From NCBI GenBank assembly GCA_017654935.2, contig CM065687.1:29143752-29207751 (forward strand): a DNA stretch of 64,000 nucleotides, in the 5' to 3' direction. This DNA is from Phymorhynchus buccinoides. Lineage: Eukaryota > Mollusca > Gastropoda > Neogastropoda > Raphitomidae. Within the stretch, counting starts at the first letter, position 1. Every line of letters starts with the position of its first letter. Below the pieces are notes generated by a model. It was not told the DNA's origin. It saw only the letters and a list, made by a program, of their open reading frames with translations, and made no database searches. A program made the position numbers and the translations under genes. This document shows, piece after piece, positions 1 to 11,700 of the stretch.

Positions 1-540
1 AACCTACTAGCCTGGTAGCCATTGGCTAGTATAAAAATCTGTGTGCGAGTAGATTTCAAAAGTCACTAGCCCGATGGGCGACTGCAAATTTCAGTATTGC
101 ACGGCCCTGGGTTGTTTTTGTTTTTACCACTGAGTCTCTCCACACAATCTCCTTTCCAACCCACTATCAAAACAAGCTCAGCTGTCTGCTTAGATTTAGC
201 ATACCAGCACTTGTACTGAAAAGAAAGGAAAGGCAGTCTCCTCAATCTCCTCCCCCTTCTCTCTCTCCCCCTGTCAGTATAATTTATCTTTCTCTTTACT
301 TTTCTCTTTTATTTCTTTCCTTCCCATTCTTTCTTTTCCTCTTCCTCTCTCTCCTTTCTGTTCTTTTTTTAATCTCCTTCTTTCTCCCCTATGTATGTGT
401 GTGTTCAGGGATTTTAATTGTTGTTTTCTCCGGGCTAGTAAAAATGTGTTCTGGCGAGTAATATTTTTTAATTACTCGCCCGAAGGGTGAGTGAAGTTTT
501 TAAAGTTTGGCCAGCCCTGTACAAGTTATTAGTCTTCACT
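1..540. mobile_element. hAT-like element debris upstream of the KIN exon
   Basis: Two related stretches, about 50-115 and 440-525, share CTAGCCC/CTCGCCCG followed by GGGCGA or GGGTGA and end in GGCCCTGG or CCAGCCCTG. The reverse complement begins CAGGGCTGGCC, a common hAT terminus. A pyrimidine-rich block (about 238-390) lies between them. No coding exon is visible. Confidence 0.4.
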
Positions 541-720
541 ATAAGTTCCAAGATAAGTCAATACACCATCAGAAGATAGTCCATTTTGATGCTAAGCCAT
601 CGTAAGTTAATTGGCAAAATCGTATTAATTATTAATAATTAATAAGTATCATTCTTTAATTCTCATAATATCATATCGGTACCTCTTGTTTCTTAATTAT
701 TTTTCCACCCTGCTGTGCAG

Positions 721-2724
721 GACGTCAAAGACCTGTACACGGGGATCATCAAGATGCTGGACAGCGGAGACACGCTCAAGGTGGACCAGACTCACGTGGA
801 AACTGTCATCCCTGCTATCGGTAAGCTTTGGGCACACCTTTGTGATGGAGGCTTGGGGCTCCAATCTTTGAGACCCCATCTGGGGCAGTGGGTGGATGCC
901 TCGTGCCTCCATGGACAACCCCACCCCCCTCCACGAGTCTCCCCGTGGGGATACCGGAGGGTCTTTCATAAAAATAGTTCCCCCACCTTCTGGAAGTTCT
1001 GTGCTTGAAACTTCCCCTAATCTGCCACTCTCTGTGGCTCTGCCTTTTCCTTTCTATCATCTACCAGTACTGTATTTCTGACTTATTGATCCATTCTCTT
1101 GCCTTATTTAAAAAAATCCTCCAAATAATTTTTCTCCCTTCAACTCCTCCAAAATCAGAATGTGTTGGCTGTACGCAGCAGGGAGACCTGTGAAAACTGA
1201 AAACCGGACAAATACGTACCTTATCCATTATGGCCTGGGAACGCAGAAGATGAAGAAGAGACCCATGGCAATCTAAAACCGTATTGTCTGTTGTCTTCAA
1301 GATCTCTTGACTGGGAGATTTGGTGTCTTATCTTGTTCAAGGCATAATCCCTTCGAACGATATTCTGTCCATTACTCCAGAACAGTGGTTGCTTCCTATG
1401 CTATATGGAGCAGATGAATCCTAAGAAATGTACAGAAGTAATAATATATCGGTTTCTAAAATCAACTTAGCTATAAGTGGTACAAGTGGCTTCTTGATGG
1501 CACTAGAAATAGAATGCTCCCAGATGTATGCAATCACTATGCATGCAGTCATGGTGAAACACTACTACGCAACAATTGTCTGTAAATGTTTGAAAAAAAG
1601 TTGTTCATTTGAACTGGAGTAGTACCATATTTTATGGACTATAAGGCAATACTTTTTTCCCCCAGGCTGAGACTTATAATATGACTAAGAATATAGCGAG
1701 AAAGTGCAACAATCAAATCTGAATTTTGTGTAAAATTTAGGGGGTGCGCCTTAAGATAAAAAAAAAGAAGAGGTAATTATCTCAAACAGCCATCATTCAA
1801 AACATACTGTGAACAAATAATTTTTCTTTCTGGCTCCCACTGTGTGGAACAAACTTGTGTCAATATGCATGACTGTTCCTTTAATAAAACGTTCATGGTG
1901 TGTGTGTGTATGTGTTTTGGGCCTGTGTCTCTGTCTCTGTTGTGTGAGATGTATGTTTACTGTTTGTGTACCTAAAACTTGTATTCAACAATAAGAAATG
2001 AAAACGAAGAGGGTCGCAAGGCCCACTTCAAGCCCTACAAAAACTACAACTAGCGGGGGGAGGGGGATATATGTCTCTCTGTCTGTGCTTGTGCATTGTT
2101 TATATTTGTGGTTGGTTGGTCATGTGTATTGGGTGAATGTAAGAGAATGATATTGGTGCGTAATCTATAAAGCGCCAGGAGTACTTTTTTTGTGTGTAAT
2201 GTACCGGTAATCTGCTCGTATGAGTTGCTATTATTGTTTGCTATCAATTTTACCCAGGCAAGCCTGTGATGGTGGTGAACGGAGCCTACCGAGGGGAGGA
2301 GGCAACTCTGGAGAGCCTGAATGAGAAGAACTTTTCATGCTCCGTTCGCCTCAGTCAGGTACTGTTTGTGTGTGCGTGTGCGAGTGTGTGTATAAGATAG
2401 AGAAAGAGAGAAAGACTTTCTGTGTGTGTACATAGGTGTGTTGTGTAATGTGTATATGTGTGTGCGAGTGTGTGTATGTTTTATCTGCATGCTTTTATGT
2501 CAATATGTGCGAAGTGTATGTGTGTGTGGGCATTGGCGTGTGTGTGTGTGTGTGTGCGGGCATGCTTGTGAATAGGAGTGTGTGTGTGTGTGCCTGCTCT
2601 TATTTTTGTGCTTGCATGCATTTTTCATAAGCATGTGTCTTGTGTGTGTGTGCAGGGTTTGCTGAAGGGGCGTGTGGTCCAAGGTGTGCAATACGAGGAC
2701 ATCAGCAAGCTACACACATCATGA
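721..2724 (+). CDS. KIN: KIN17 (DNA/RNA-binding protein KIN), C-terminal exons, 5' partial
   Basis: Three exons join in phase: 721-820, 2258-2358 and 2656-2724 (stop TGA 2722-2724). All have AG acceptors and GT donors. They encode the last 89 residues. The first exon has DSGDTLKVDQTHVETVIPA, the second GKPVMVVNGAYRGEEATLE, the third LKGRVVQGVQYEDISKL. This is the C-terminal tandem SH3-like/KOW region of KIN17: the VNGAYRGEEATL segment matches the family's (L/V)NGGYRGNEGTLE motif and the protein ends, as in the family, at QYEDISKL plus a few residues. KIN17 is a nuclear zinc-finger and winged-helix protein linked to DNA replication, repair and pre-mRNA processing; those N-terminal domains must lie upstream of the window. 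Intron 2 (2359-2655) is TG-rich up to its acceptor. The match to family motifs is from memory, but phase and motif order leave little doubt. Confidence 0.93.
942..1262 (+). repeat. SINE-like interspersed repeat, copy in KIN intron
   Basis: Begins near CCCCGTGGGGATACCGG and contains CCACCTTCTGGAAGTTCTG. It continues through a 3' module with TGGCCTGGGAACGCAGAAG and ends in a GAAGAAG tail. The same unit recurs at about 51262-51595 (+), and its parts recur elsewhere in the window. Confidence 0.7.
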
Positions 2725-2789
2725 TGCCTTGTTTCAACTTCCGCATCAACTTTCTTCTCTCCGTGCATACAGTGGAACCTCCCTTTTAA

Positions 2790-3010
2790 CCCCTTGACTG
2801 CCAGAGAAAATTAAAGAAAACATCATTGGACAAATCATGGCATAAAAAAGACAACTGATAGAGCCAATCTGGCAAAATGTTATGTGCATATAACTCTCTT
2901 GACTGTGTTAAGAGCAAAAGCCAGCATATCAGGGTTATTCCTCTTCATCTGATGACATCATCAGTGATGTCATCAGGTCAGTACGTAATACGTTGGTGGC
3001 AGTCAAGGGG
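2790..3010. mobile_element. piggyBac-type MITE, nested
   Basis: TTAA target duplication (2786-2789 and 3011-3014) around inverted ends CCCCTTGACTGCCA and TGGCAGTCAAGGGG. Internal short palindrome GATGACATCATC. Non-coding. Confidence 0.75.
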
Positions 3011-3047
3011 TTAAGACCTTGAAAAATCATTCAAAATATAGTCTTAA

Positions 3048-3275
3048 AGACCCACTGACCCAGCAAAATTAAGTCCCTTCATTTTTTCTGGCCAGGTGTG
3101 ACCCACATACACATTTTCCTAAATTCAAAACGAGGCTGCTTTTCAGACTGGTATTTCATTTTGAATTTGGGGTAATTTGTATGGGAGTCACACCTGGCCA
3201 AAGTAAGATTTCTTACCAGCGATAAGAGGGAAAACACTTGAAAACGCTGATTTTCACACGTGAGGTGGTGGGTCT
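3048..3275. mobile_element. TTAA-flanked MITE, AGACCCAC family
   Basis: TTAA on both sides (3044-3047, 3276-3279); ends AGACCCAC and GTGGGTCT. It shares the internal string TTCTTACCAGC(G/T)ATAAGAG with the copy at 15235-15354. Confidence 0.65.
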
Positions 3276-3673
3276 TTAAGTGGGAGGGAGTTGTATAAGG
3301 GAGGTAATTTCAATACTTACAAAGAAGGGCAATGTCTCATAGAAGTTGGTCTTGACTTAAGTAAGAGGGAGTCTTAATGGGGGGGGGGGGGGGGGGGGGG
3401 GGGGCGTGTCTTATAAGGGAGGTTCCACTGTACCCACTACTGTTACCTGAGCACAGGCATGGATAAAGAAGGCCTCCTCAGCTTGCCACCTTTGGGAAAT
3501 CCTCCTCTCCATGCTGATGAGATGCCTATTTTCAGGAGATTTGTGCTGTTAGGTTATGTGTCTTTTAACTGCCTTGCTTTTGCTGGGATACTTTATTATT
3601 TATCTCCAGTTAAACAAATGCCAGTGTTTTAATGCCATTTTCAGTAACACTGATGTTTATCAATATAGTTGGG

Positions 3674-3784
3674 TTTTTCCCCGCGCGAACTGTGCGAGAC
3701 TGGAACAGGCTCAACGAAGAGACAGCGAGAGCTGAGACGATCGAGGCATTCAAGCTGCACCTCTCAACTCCAACAACTCATTAG
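3674..3784 (+). pseudogene. LINE RT extreme C-terminal fragment
   Basis: The frame from 3674 gives FFPRTVRDWNRLNEETA then ETIEAFKLHLS and a stop at 3782-3784. This is the FFPRTxRDWNxLP C-terminal box of LINE reverse transcriptases. Everything upstream is lost, as expected from 5' truncation. Confidence 0.7.
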
Positions 3785-4233
3785 ACCCCTTTTATTTTAT
3801 TTTATTTTATTTTTTTATATGTTTTCTTCTTCAATATTTATTGATATTATTCGTGCTCTCCCCAAGTTTTTTGTGTTGGCATTTATACCAGACTTGAGTG
3901 TCTGCCAGCGTACCACATGCAGATGCAGAAACAGTCGGATTTCATTTCCATATTGTTCACATTGTGAATGAAATCTTGTAAACTAATGCACTTCACATTT
4001 TCTCAGGAAATTTATGAAGGGGGGGGGGGGGGTGGGGGGGGGGGGGGGGGGGGGGGGGGGACGGGGGGGCAAGAGGAGAAGAGTAGGAAAACAAAGAGGT
4101 GGGCCGATTTCAGAGCTCAGTAAATGTGAAATAATATTTCAGTTCACATTTTTTACAGTTCATTAAAAGACCTGAGTTAAAAATGAAAACACAGGAAGTC
4201 CACACACAAGTACACTTGTTTGCTTCGTTAATG

Positions 4234-4575
4234 CAGTGGAACCTCCCTTATAAGACCTCCAAAGATCATCCAAAATGAGGTCTTATAAGGGAGGTAATTT
4301 TAATACTTACAAAGAAGGGCAATGTCTCAGAGAAGTAGGTCTTATGTGGGAGGGGGTCTTACAATGGGAGGTCTTATTAGGGAGGTAATTTTAATACTTA
4401 CAAAGAAGGGCAATGTCTCTGAGAAGTAGGTCTTATGTGGGAGGGAGTCTTATAATGGGAGGTCTTATAAGGGAGGTAATTTTAGTACTTACAAAGAAGG
4501 GCAATGTCTCAGAGAAGTAGGTCTTATGTGGGAGGGAGTCTTATAATGGGAGGTGTTATAAGGGAGGTTCCACTG
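4234..4575. mobile_element. CAGTGGAACCTCCC-family MITE with internal 91-bp tandem units
   Basis: Same ends as the elements at 2768 and 13191. Inside, a unit of about 91 bp containing GGTCTTATAAGGGAGG and TACAAAGAAGGGCAATGTCT is repeated about three times, each carrying a partial copy of the terminal sequence. Confidence 0.7.
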
Positions 4576-4830
4576 TATGTACCTAAAATTACTGAGGGAC
4601 AATGAAATAGGGTGCCATTGTGTAAGTGTCAGTAGGAATGACAGTAGTAAAGACAACAAAATACAAGTTTCCTGTATTCAAACAAATTGAAATGGAGTTG
4701 TCTCTTTTGGGGGATGTTTGTCCCATCTCCATGCTTTCTGTTCTAGTGAACAATCTCTTTGTAAATATGTTTGTGAATATAAAGTTAAGTATGTGATGTA
4801 TAATAAGTGTGACTGGAACTGAAGAATGAT

Positions 4831-4836
4831 AATAAA
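4831..4836 (+). terminator. Candidate poly(A) signal downstream of KIN
   Basis: AATAAA followed about 20-30 nt later by a TG-rich stretch (near 4875-4895), a usual arrangement for cleavage and polyadenylation. It lies 2.1 kb after the stop, so its assignment to KIN is tentative. Confidence 0.4.
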
Positions 4837-4904
4837 AATGAAAACATGTCATTTTCTGTCTGTGATTATTATGCGTGCGTGTGTGTGTGTGTGTGATTGG
4901 CTTT

Positions 4905-5240
4905 AATTTTCTTCTTCCTCTTCAATTGCCCAGACACTTTCCTGTCAATTATAAGTGCAGATGCATCATGCTGCCGTTATGCACCTAACAGAAATAGTTA
5001 GGCCCAGCAAGTCCGTCTTCGGCTGGAGGAAAGCTTTGTAAGAATTTCTTGAAAAAAGACAGGAGAACGGACCGGTTAGGCAAAAAGATAGTAGATGACA
5101 GTAAGCAAAGGGGAAAGGCAGAGTGAAAAAGAGTGACAGATTAGAGGAAGCTACAGGCACTTAACTGCCACAAGGTGGGGGAACTATTTGTACGAAAGAC
5201 AAGACCCCCCCCCCCCCCTCCCTGGTTTCCCCACGGGGGA
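4905..5240 (-). repeat. SINE-like interspersed repeat, alternative 3' module
   Basis: In the + direction: TTTCCTGTCAATTATAAG, ATGCATCATGCTGCCGTTAT, GGCCCAGCAAGTCCG, a purine-rich body, then the shared head (AAGGTGGGGGAACTATTTG) and a poly-C. It shares its head with the copy at 942 but has a different tail. Other copies with this tail are at about 22260-22700, 25975-26275 and 40655-40890. Confidence 0.7.
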
Positions 5241-5418
5241 AGCTTTAATATGATATATGAGTGGCCATTGCCTCTAGATACAAGGGGGCCGATATAGGCT
5301 GTAATAAGGCTTTGTACCAAGTGCCTGATCGCTACCTGGGAGGCATTGCACATATTTACACACACATGAACAATTTTATTCAGGAATGATAGGATGAAAC
5401 AATAATGAGCCACACAGT

Positions 5419-5612
5419 TAGGCCGTGTGCACACATAAGCGGATATTCCATGCGGAAACCCGTACGCAATCCATAAATAAGTGAAACAAAGAAGGGAAAC
5501 GATTTGCGCATGTGTCCGAATTTGCCGCATGCGTAAACTTTTATCCTTCTTTCTTTCACTTATTTAGGGTTTTCCGTACAGAATTTACGCGTCTTTTGTG
5601 AACCCGGCCTTA
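5419..5612. mobile_element. MITE with imperfect inverted ends
   Basis: Begins AGGCCGTGTGCACACA and ends TGTGAACCCGGCCTTAA. Internal arms (CTTATTTATGG-like and TTTCACTTATTTAGG) also pair partly. Non-coding. Confidence 0.5.
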
Positions 5613-5624
5613 ATCTCCTGATGA

Positions 5625-5770
5625 AGATACTATACACCAAACATTTATATTGTACCAATCATGCGCATGAAATTTAAGAAGGCTTTCAAAATTACATCTG
5701 AATAACAACCATTGCAGCATGTAAGCAATGTACAGGGATACGTTTCAGGTCAGTGACACACACACACACA
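5625..5770. repeat. Dispersed repeat, copy 1 of 2
   Basis: About 130 bp starting ACACCAAACATTTATATTGT and ending TTTCAGGTCAGTGACACACA; nearly identical to 8890-9025. It may be the end of a longer element. Confidence 0.65.
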
Positions 5771-6174
5771 CATTCACAAACTTGCACACACACACTGGCA
5801 CATGCACACGATGCAATGCATACTGAAGCAAACATGCTGGTGCAGGATGCTGAAGTACTAGTGCAGCAAATTAAATATCATTTCATAATCCATTGACAAT
5901 GAATTTATACATTTATGTGAGCAGCACAATATCACTCTATGTGTAGGCTTCTGAAGTACTACTAGAATTGAATTTATGTGAACAATAAATATCTGAAGAC
6001 AGGATAAATCAACCCTCGGATAAAGTAAAATACAAGTAAAATAAGTTTAATAGCATCCCAATCTTATTGCACACACAAACACACACTGGAAACTATAGTG
6101 CATATTTGAGCAGAACTTTGATGAAAATCCGTTTAATCGTCCTCCATCCAGCAAGTACATGTGGGACATTTTTA

Positions 6175-6558
6175 GGTAAAGGTCAAGATGTGCCACCCCC
6201 CCTACATTTCTCGGTTAATTGTATTTTTCCGTTATTGCCTTTCTTACCATACATAAAGCTGTATTTTAGGAACATTTTCACCAAATTATCTTTTTGGAAT
6301 ACTAACCCGAACCCTAGCCCCACCCTATAACTGTATAAGACGGAAAAACGCAACGAACCACAACTGTGACAAATCGCGGTGTACTGCAGTACATAATGGG
6401 GGGTAGGGTTAGGGTTAGGGATAGGGTTAGTATTCCAAAAAGGTTATTAGCTAAAAATGTTCCTAAAATACAGCTTTATGTATGGTAAGAAAGGCAAAAA
6501 CGGAAAAATAGAATAAACCGAGAAATGCAGGCGGGGTAGCACATCTTGACCTTTACCA
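6175..6558. mobile_element. Foldback element with telomere-like loop
   Basis: Left arm from GGTAAAGGTCAAGATGTGCC pairs with the right arm ending GGCACATC-like TTGACCTTTACC over about 130 bp. The central part holds AACCCTAGCCCC and GGTTAGGGTTAGGG. It lies about 190 bp upstream of the MRPL42 start codon. Confidence 0.75.
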
Positions 6559-6743
6559 AATCCCGACATTTTAATAGATACAGATATTAATTTAGCAGAG
6601 CCTTTTGGTATTTCTACTTTTATATACATCTCAGACAGCACAACAGTCCTAATTACTGAAACTTTGCAACTGTGGACTTGCGACTAAAGGGACTTGCAAC
6701 TAAAGGGAGATAAGAATTGACTGGAGTAACAAGACTTTGAAAG

Positions 6744-8760
6744 ATGGCCGCGTCCTTGGTGAAACAATCGGGCATGAATTTTCTACGGGCTGTGAGTCGT
6801 TTTCGTAAGTAATTAATGTCCTGTGGAATGCAGATGAAGTCGGCTTTATCCACATTTTCGCTCTAAGGGAGATCATTTGATGACGGAAAAGAGCAGTATG
6901 GCGGTCTACCCACCAAAACTCTCTCCTCTCTCTCTCTCTGACTCTGGGTCTCTCTTTTGTTTTCCTTCTTTTAGCATAGGCATAGCATAGCATAGCATAA
7001 ATGGCACTATAGGCTATTTTGTTTAGCCTTTTGCCCTCTAAATATGTTTTTGATTTTTATTTGGTTTGGCTTCATTCACTGATGACTACTAAGGCATCTG
7101 TGTTTTATTCCTTTAAATCTATATTAACTGAATACATTTTGTTTTGGAAAAACTTGTCTGATATTTTTGAATGAATTTAATGACTTTGCATTAACTGCTT
7201 CATTGGGAAGGTTATTCCATGCATTTATTACTCTGTTAGTAAAAAAAAAAGTTTTGTGCTAGTCTGGTGTTAGTATCTTTTTTGTACAGCTTAAAGTTAT
7301 GGCCACGGGTTCTATCACCCTCACAAAGAGTTAGTAGGCTGTTACACTTACAGTGTTAGTAGTGGAATAATCGTATAAATGGTGACATATTTTATAAACT
7401 TCAATCATATCACCCCTGAGCCTTCTATACTCTAGGCTAGGTATCCGCAGATAAATAAGTCTTTCCTCATAGGTCATATCATTTGTACCAACAATCTTTT
7501 TTGTAAACCTCCTCTGAACTCCCTCTAGCATATCAATGTGTTTTCTCAAATGTGGATAGCATACAGGATTTCCATACTCTAACATAGGTCTCACCAAAGC
7601 CTTAAATAAAGGAATCATTATAACTTTTGATTTGTTAGTAATAATGCTAACAAGCAGACCGGACATCCTGTTGGCTTTTAATACAATATTATTTATGTGA
7701 GGTTCGAAAGTCAAGCCCAGGTCCACAAACACCCCAAGATCTTTCTCAACATCTGTAGGTTCCAGCACCCGTTTATCTTCATTATTTTTCATATAATATG
7801 TATGCTTGGGATTATTTTTACCGAGGTGCATAACCTTACACTTTTGACTATTAAATTTCATGAGCCAAGTATCAGCCCATGTAACTAAGTTATCAATGCA
7901 CATTTGAACTCTTTTTCTTGATTCATCATTGTTTTCTACATTATTGTATGCCTTAGTGTCATCAGCAAAGATCTTCATATTACAGTCTACATAAGTTGGT
8001 AAATCATTTATAAAGTACATGAATAAAGTGGGACCCAGGACACTACCCTGTGGGACCCCACTAGTGACATCTACCTTTTTAGAACTAAATCCATTTATAG
8101 TTACATATTCATATTGTGTGCGCTCGCTCAAAAAATCCCTGATCCACCCCAACAGTCTTCCGCCCACGCCATAACCCGCTAGCTTCAAAATAAGTCTGGA
8201 ATGTGAAACAGTATCGAACGCCTTCTGAAAATCTAAATTTTGTTTTGTTTTTCTTTCTCTTCGACCTCTTCGCCCTTTTCAGTTGTAATAATGGTCTGAA
8301 CTGACTTTGACGACTATATTGGAAGAAGAAGAGCAAAACAGTTGGCTCTTTCTGTCAGATTATTTTCTCTTCTGCATCTGAGGCTGCCATCTCCATTGAC
8401 TGATCTGTTGATCAGACAGCATTGTGACAATCAATGATTGTCAGCCTCTGCTCAGTACGTTTGTTAGCAAAGTAATGCCAGAAGTGGTTACTCACTGTCA
8501 ACGTACCGAATACAGATAGTAGCGACGATCTGTTGATTGTGGCCACGCACAGCGAAGAAGAAGAAGAAGATTGTGTTGCTGCCGGTGGCAGAGTTACGTC
8601 CCTTCGTTTAAATTTAAGCAAATCAAAATAAACAATTTTTTTTCAAGTTTGCAAACGGGCCACTACAGAAAAAGGAGGATTTAATCTTGTGGCTGCATTA
8701 ATTTTACCTTAAAAGAAGAATTGACAGGTGTACAGAGCCCTGGGTAAAGGTAAAGATGCG

Positions 8761-8794
<34 letters not shown>

Positions 8795-11700
8795 ATGTCT
8801 TGGTTCTTTCCATTTTTTCAGTTTTGCCTTTCTTACTGCAGATTGAGTACTTCATCCTCTTTGTTTGCTATATAATATACTGTATATTATATACACCAAA
8901 CATTTATATTGTACCAATCATGCGCATGACATTTAAAAAGGCTTTTTTTCAAAATTACATCTGAATAACAACCATTGCAGCATGTAAACAATGTACAGGG
9001 ATACATTTCAGGTCAGTGACACACACTCACATATATATATATATATAGTATATTTAACACTAATTTTCATCCATTTACATATTTAAACACATGCATTCAA
9101 TAATAGTAGAAGATAAAGGCAAGACGGAAAAAACGCAATAAACCAGGACTGTGACAAACGCTCCGCGGCTGTTGTGTGTGCACTGCACTACATGGGGGGT
9201 GGGGGTGGGGGGGGTCCTATTAGATAATGGCCTTTATCATGACTGCGATTAATTATTCAACAAAGATAATTTAGCTCAAAAAGTTCATAAGAATTAATAT
9301 ACAGCTTAATGTTTGCTAAGAAAGACAGGTGTGAAAATGGGAGAGTTGAGAAATGTAAAATGGGGGGCACATCTTTACCTTTACCTACAGAGGATTCAGC
9401 TTCATCGCTTTCAAGCTGAAATGTCAGGGTGTCCCTTTAAACTCTCTCTACACGAAAATACGCTATAGCAAACAATATATGCCTTACTCAATTGTTCAAC
9501 ACAGTGGTGCGTTACAGCGTACATTGTGTTTAAAATTAAACATAGTAGTTTATAACTTGGCGAATCCATGCAAACCAAACTGGTATGGTAATTGGTACGG
9601 TCATTAGTAGTTTACAACCAATGAAATAACTTCTACTTCTAGTCTCTTTTAAATTAAGGGATAACACTGACTGTGCAAATGAGTAGTCACCTCCAAACTT
9701 TGTCCTCTTTATCATGCTTTTTAAAAAATAAAAAATAAACCACTGATTGGCCTGTAATAAAGATTGCGTTTTGGAACTTTGCCAGAAGTTCCAGAAGTTA
9801 GTTTTTTTATATAAAAAATGATGCCACAATGTTTCAAAATGTACCATGCATTTTGCCTTATTTTTTATATTTTTATGTAATGAATGTAAACGACCACTGT
9901 AGAAAGGTTGTAAAGGGAAATAATAGGATAGTATAGAATGAGTTTAAAGGAAAAAACAAAAGATAACAGATGGTTGATTTTTCTTCTCAGGTAATGAATT
10001 GCAAAGATCATCGCGATTGTATGCTACAAGCTGCAAGGATCTGGATACAGACAGGTAATAATTTGATGGGATTTTCTGTGCCTTTGTTGTTGTGGGTGGT
10101 GGTTAGCTTTGTGTGTGTGTGTGTGTGTGCGTTTTGTTTGTATTGCATGTTCGTTGAGGGTTTAATATGAATTTTAAGTTTTGACTAAAAATTATGTCTC
10201 GTGTTTCCATACTTTAAATTAATGGGTGTTTTTCTTTTAAAGGAAGAAGGAAAAGAAAATGTTTTGATAGCAGCATTTTAAAAAAAAAGTTTATGCACTC
10301 TTCCTGGGTAGCTCATTACTGTTACATCATTTCAAAGTGAAACATCGCCAACTTAAGTGTCACTGTGCATTAAGTCATCAGACCCAAATAATTTATCATT
10401 AGCACTATGGCTCCTCTGGAGCAGTGAAACATTGGGCATTGGTTTTTTTACTATAAGTGTGTTTGTTTGTATGTTTTGTCTGCCCACGTATGATCTTGTG
10501 AACTGCTGCGCAGAACCGTTTGAAATTTTTAACAGTGGAAAGTTACTAGAAGCCAGTGTGTCCCACCTAGTACATTGTAACTACAGTGGAGTACTCTTAC
10601 TAGTCTTAGCACAAAACTGGATAACATGAAATATTGGTTAATGCACAAAACAGACGGAACTGATGAAACCTCTCTTTATCATTACTTAATGCTTAACACA
10701 AAATACTGGTTAACACACAAAAATCTTGGTTCCCTGAATTTTATGTTAAGTGTACTCCACTGTAATTGCATTGATGGCCTTGGTTGTAGCCATACTTGGT
10801 AACAATTTTATTATAAGGTAAGGTGATTTTTTTTTAATGAAAAGTCATGTTTGTTTTGTCTTGGTCTGTTAATCATGTTTCTGCGTCTTTCTTTTTATGT
10901 CTGAATGTCTTTTTTTTCTTCTGGGCCATGGGATGGGTGGAGGAGAGAGAAAATGGGAACAATTCAGTATTGATTGATGATATGTGGGTTAGGATAAGGG
11001 CGCCCTGTTACTGGGTAGAAGAGTGAGAAGGAGGTAAAGAGTGTGATATACATGTACTGTGAAATCAAGTGAAGAACTACAGATGGGGAAATGGGCAGGA
11101 CTTGTTGCAGTGAGTGATCGGTGGCATCATCTTATTCTGTTTTGCTTTGTTTGTACATGTACTAGTCGACCCAGAGTTGCAATGATCGGCGACATCATCT
11201 TATTCTGTTTTGCTTTGTTTGTACTAGTCTACCCAGAGTTGCAATGATCGGTGACATCATCTTATTCTGTTTTGCTTTGTTTGCATCAGCCTGCCCAGAG
11301 TTGCAATGATCGGTGACATCATCTTATTCTGTTTTGCTTTGTTTGCATCAGCCTGCCCAGAGTTGCAATGATCGGTGACATCATCTTATTCTGTTTTGCT
11401 TTGTTTGCATCAGTCTGCCCAGAGTTGCAATAATTGGTGACATCATCTTATTGTTTTGCTTTGTTTGAATCAGTCTGCCCAGAGTTGCAGTGGCCCCGGA
11501 TGAAAGCTGTATCATCTGCTGGCACCCAGAACCAGAGCACCCATACCACTGTACACAGGTTAATTCTTTTTTCTTTTTTTAAACTGTCTTAAACTTTGAG
11601 TGCTGAAATCGCAATTTTTATGAATAAACCAAGAGTTGAATCCTTACTAGCTTCTGTTGGACTATACATTCATGTACACTGCATATTATTCACCCCCCAT

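Larger units (their letters stand above)
2768..3432. mobile_element. TA-flanked MITE of the CAGTGGAACCTCCC family, with two nested MITEs
   Basis: Ends CAGTGGAACCTCCCTT at 2770 and GGGAGGTTCCACTG to 3430, flanked by TA, as in pogo/Tc1-type insertions. Two TTAA-flanked elements (2790-3010 and 3048-3275) and a poly-G tract account for its extra length relative to the 181-bp copy at 13193-13373. Confidence 0.75.
2725..4860 (+). other. KIN 3' flank / possible 3' UTR built largely of MITEs
   Basis: No coding exon is visible after the KIN stop. The first clear AATAAA is at 4831-4836; an ATTAAA at 2810-2815 lies inside a nested MITE. Either the 3' UTR is about 2.1 kb and mostly transposon sequence, or an earlier non-canonical signal is used. 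Poly-G runs of more than 20 nt occur near 3380-3404 and 4020-4060. Confidence 0.4.

Noticed and set aside
11117..11490. Possible CRISPR-like array
   Set aside because: Repeats are directly adjacent with no unique spacers, and this is animal nuclear DNA.
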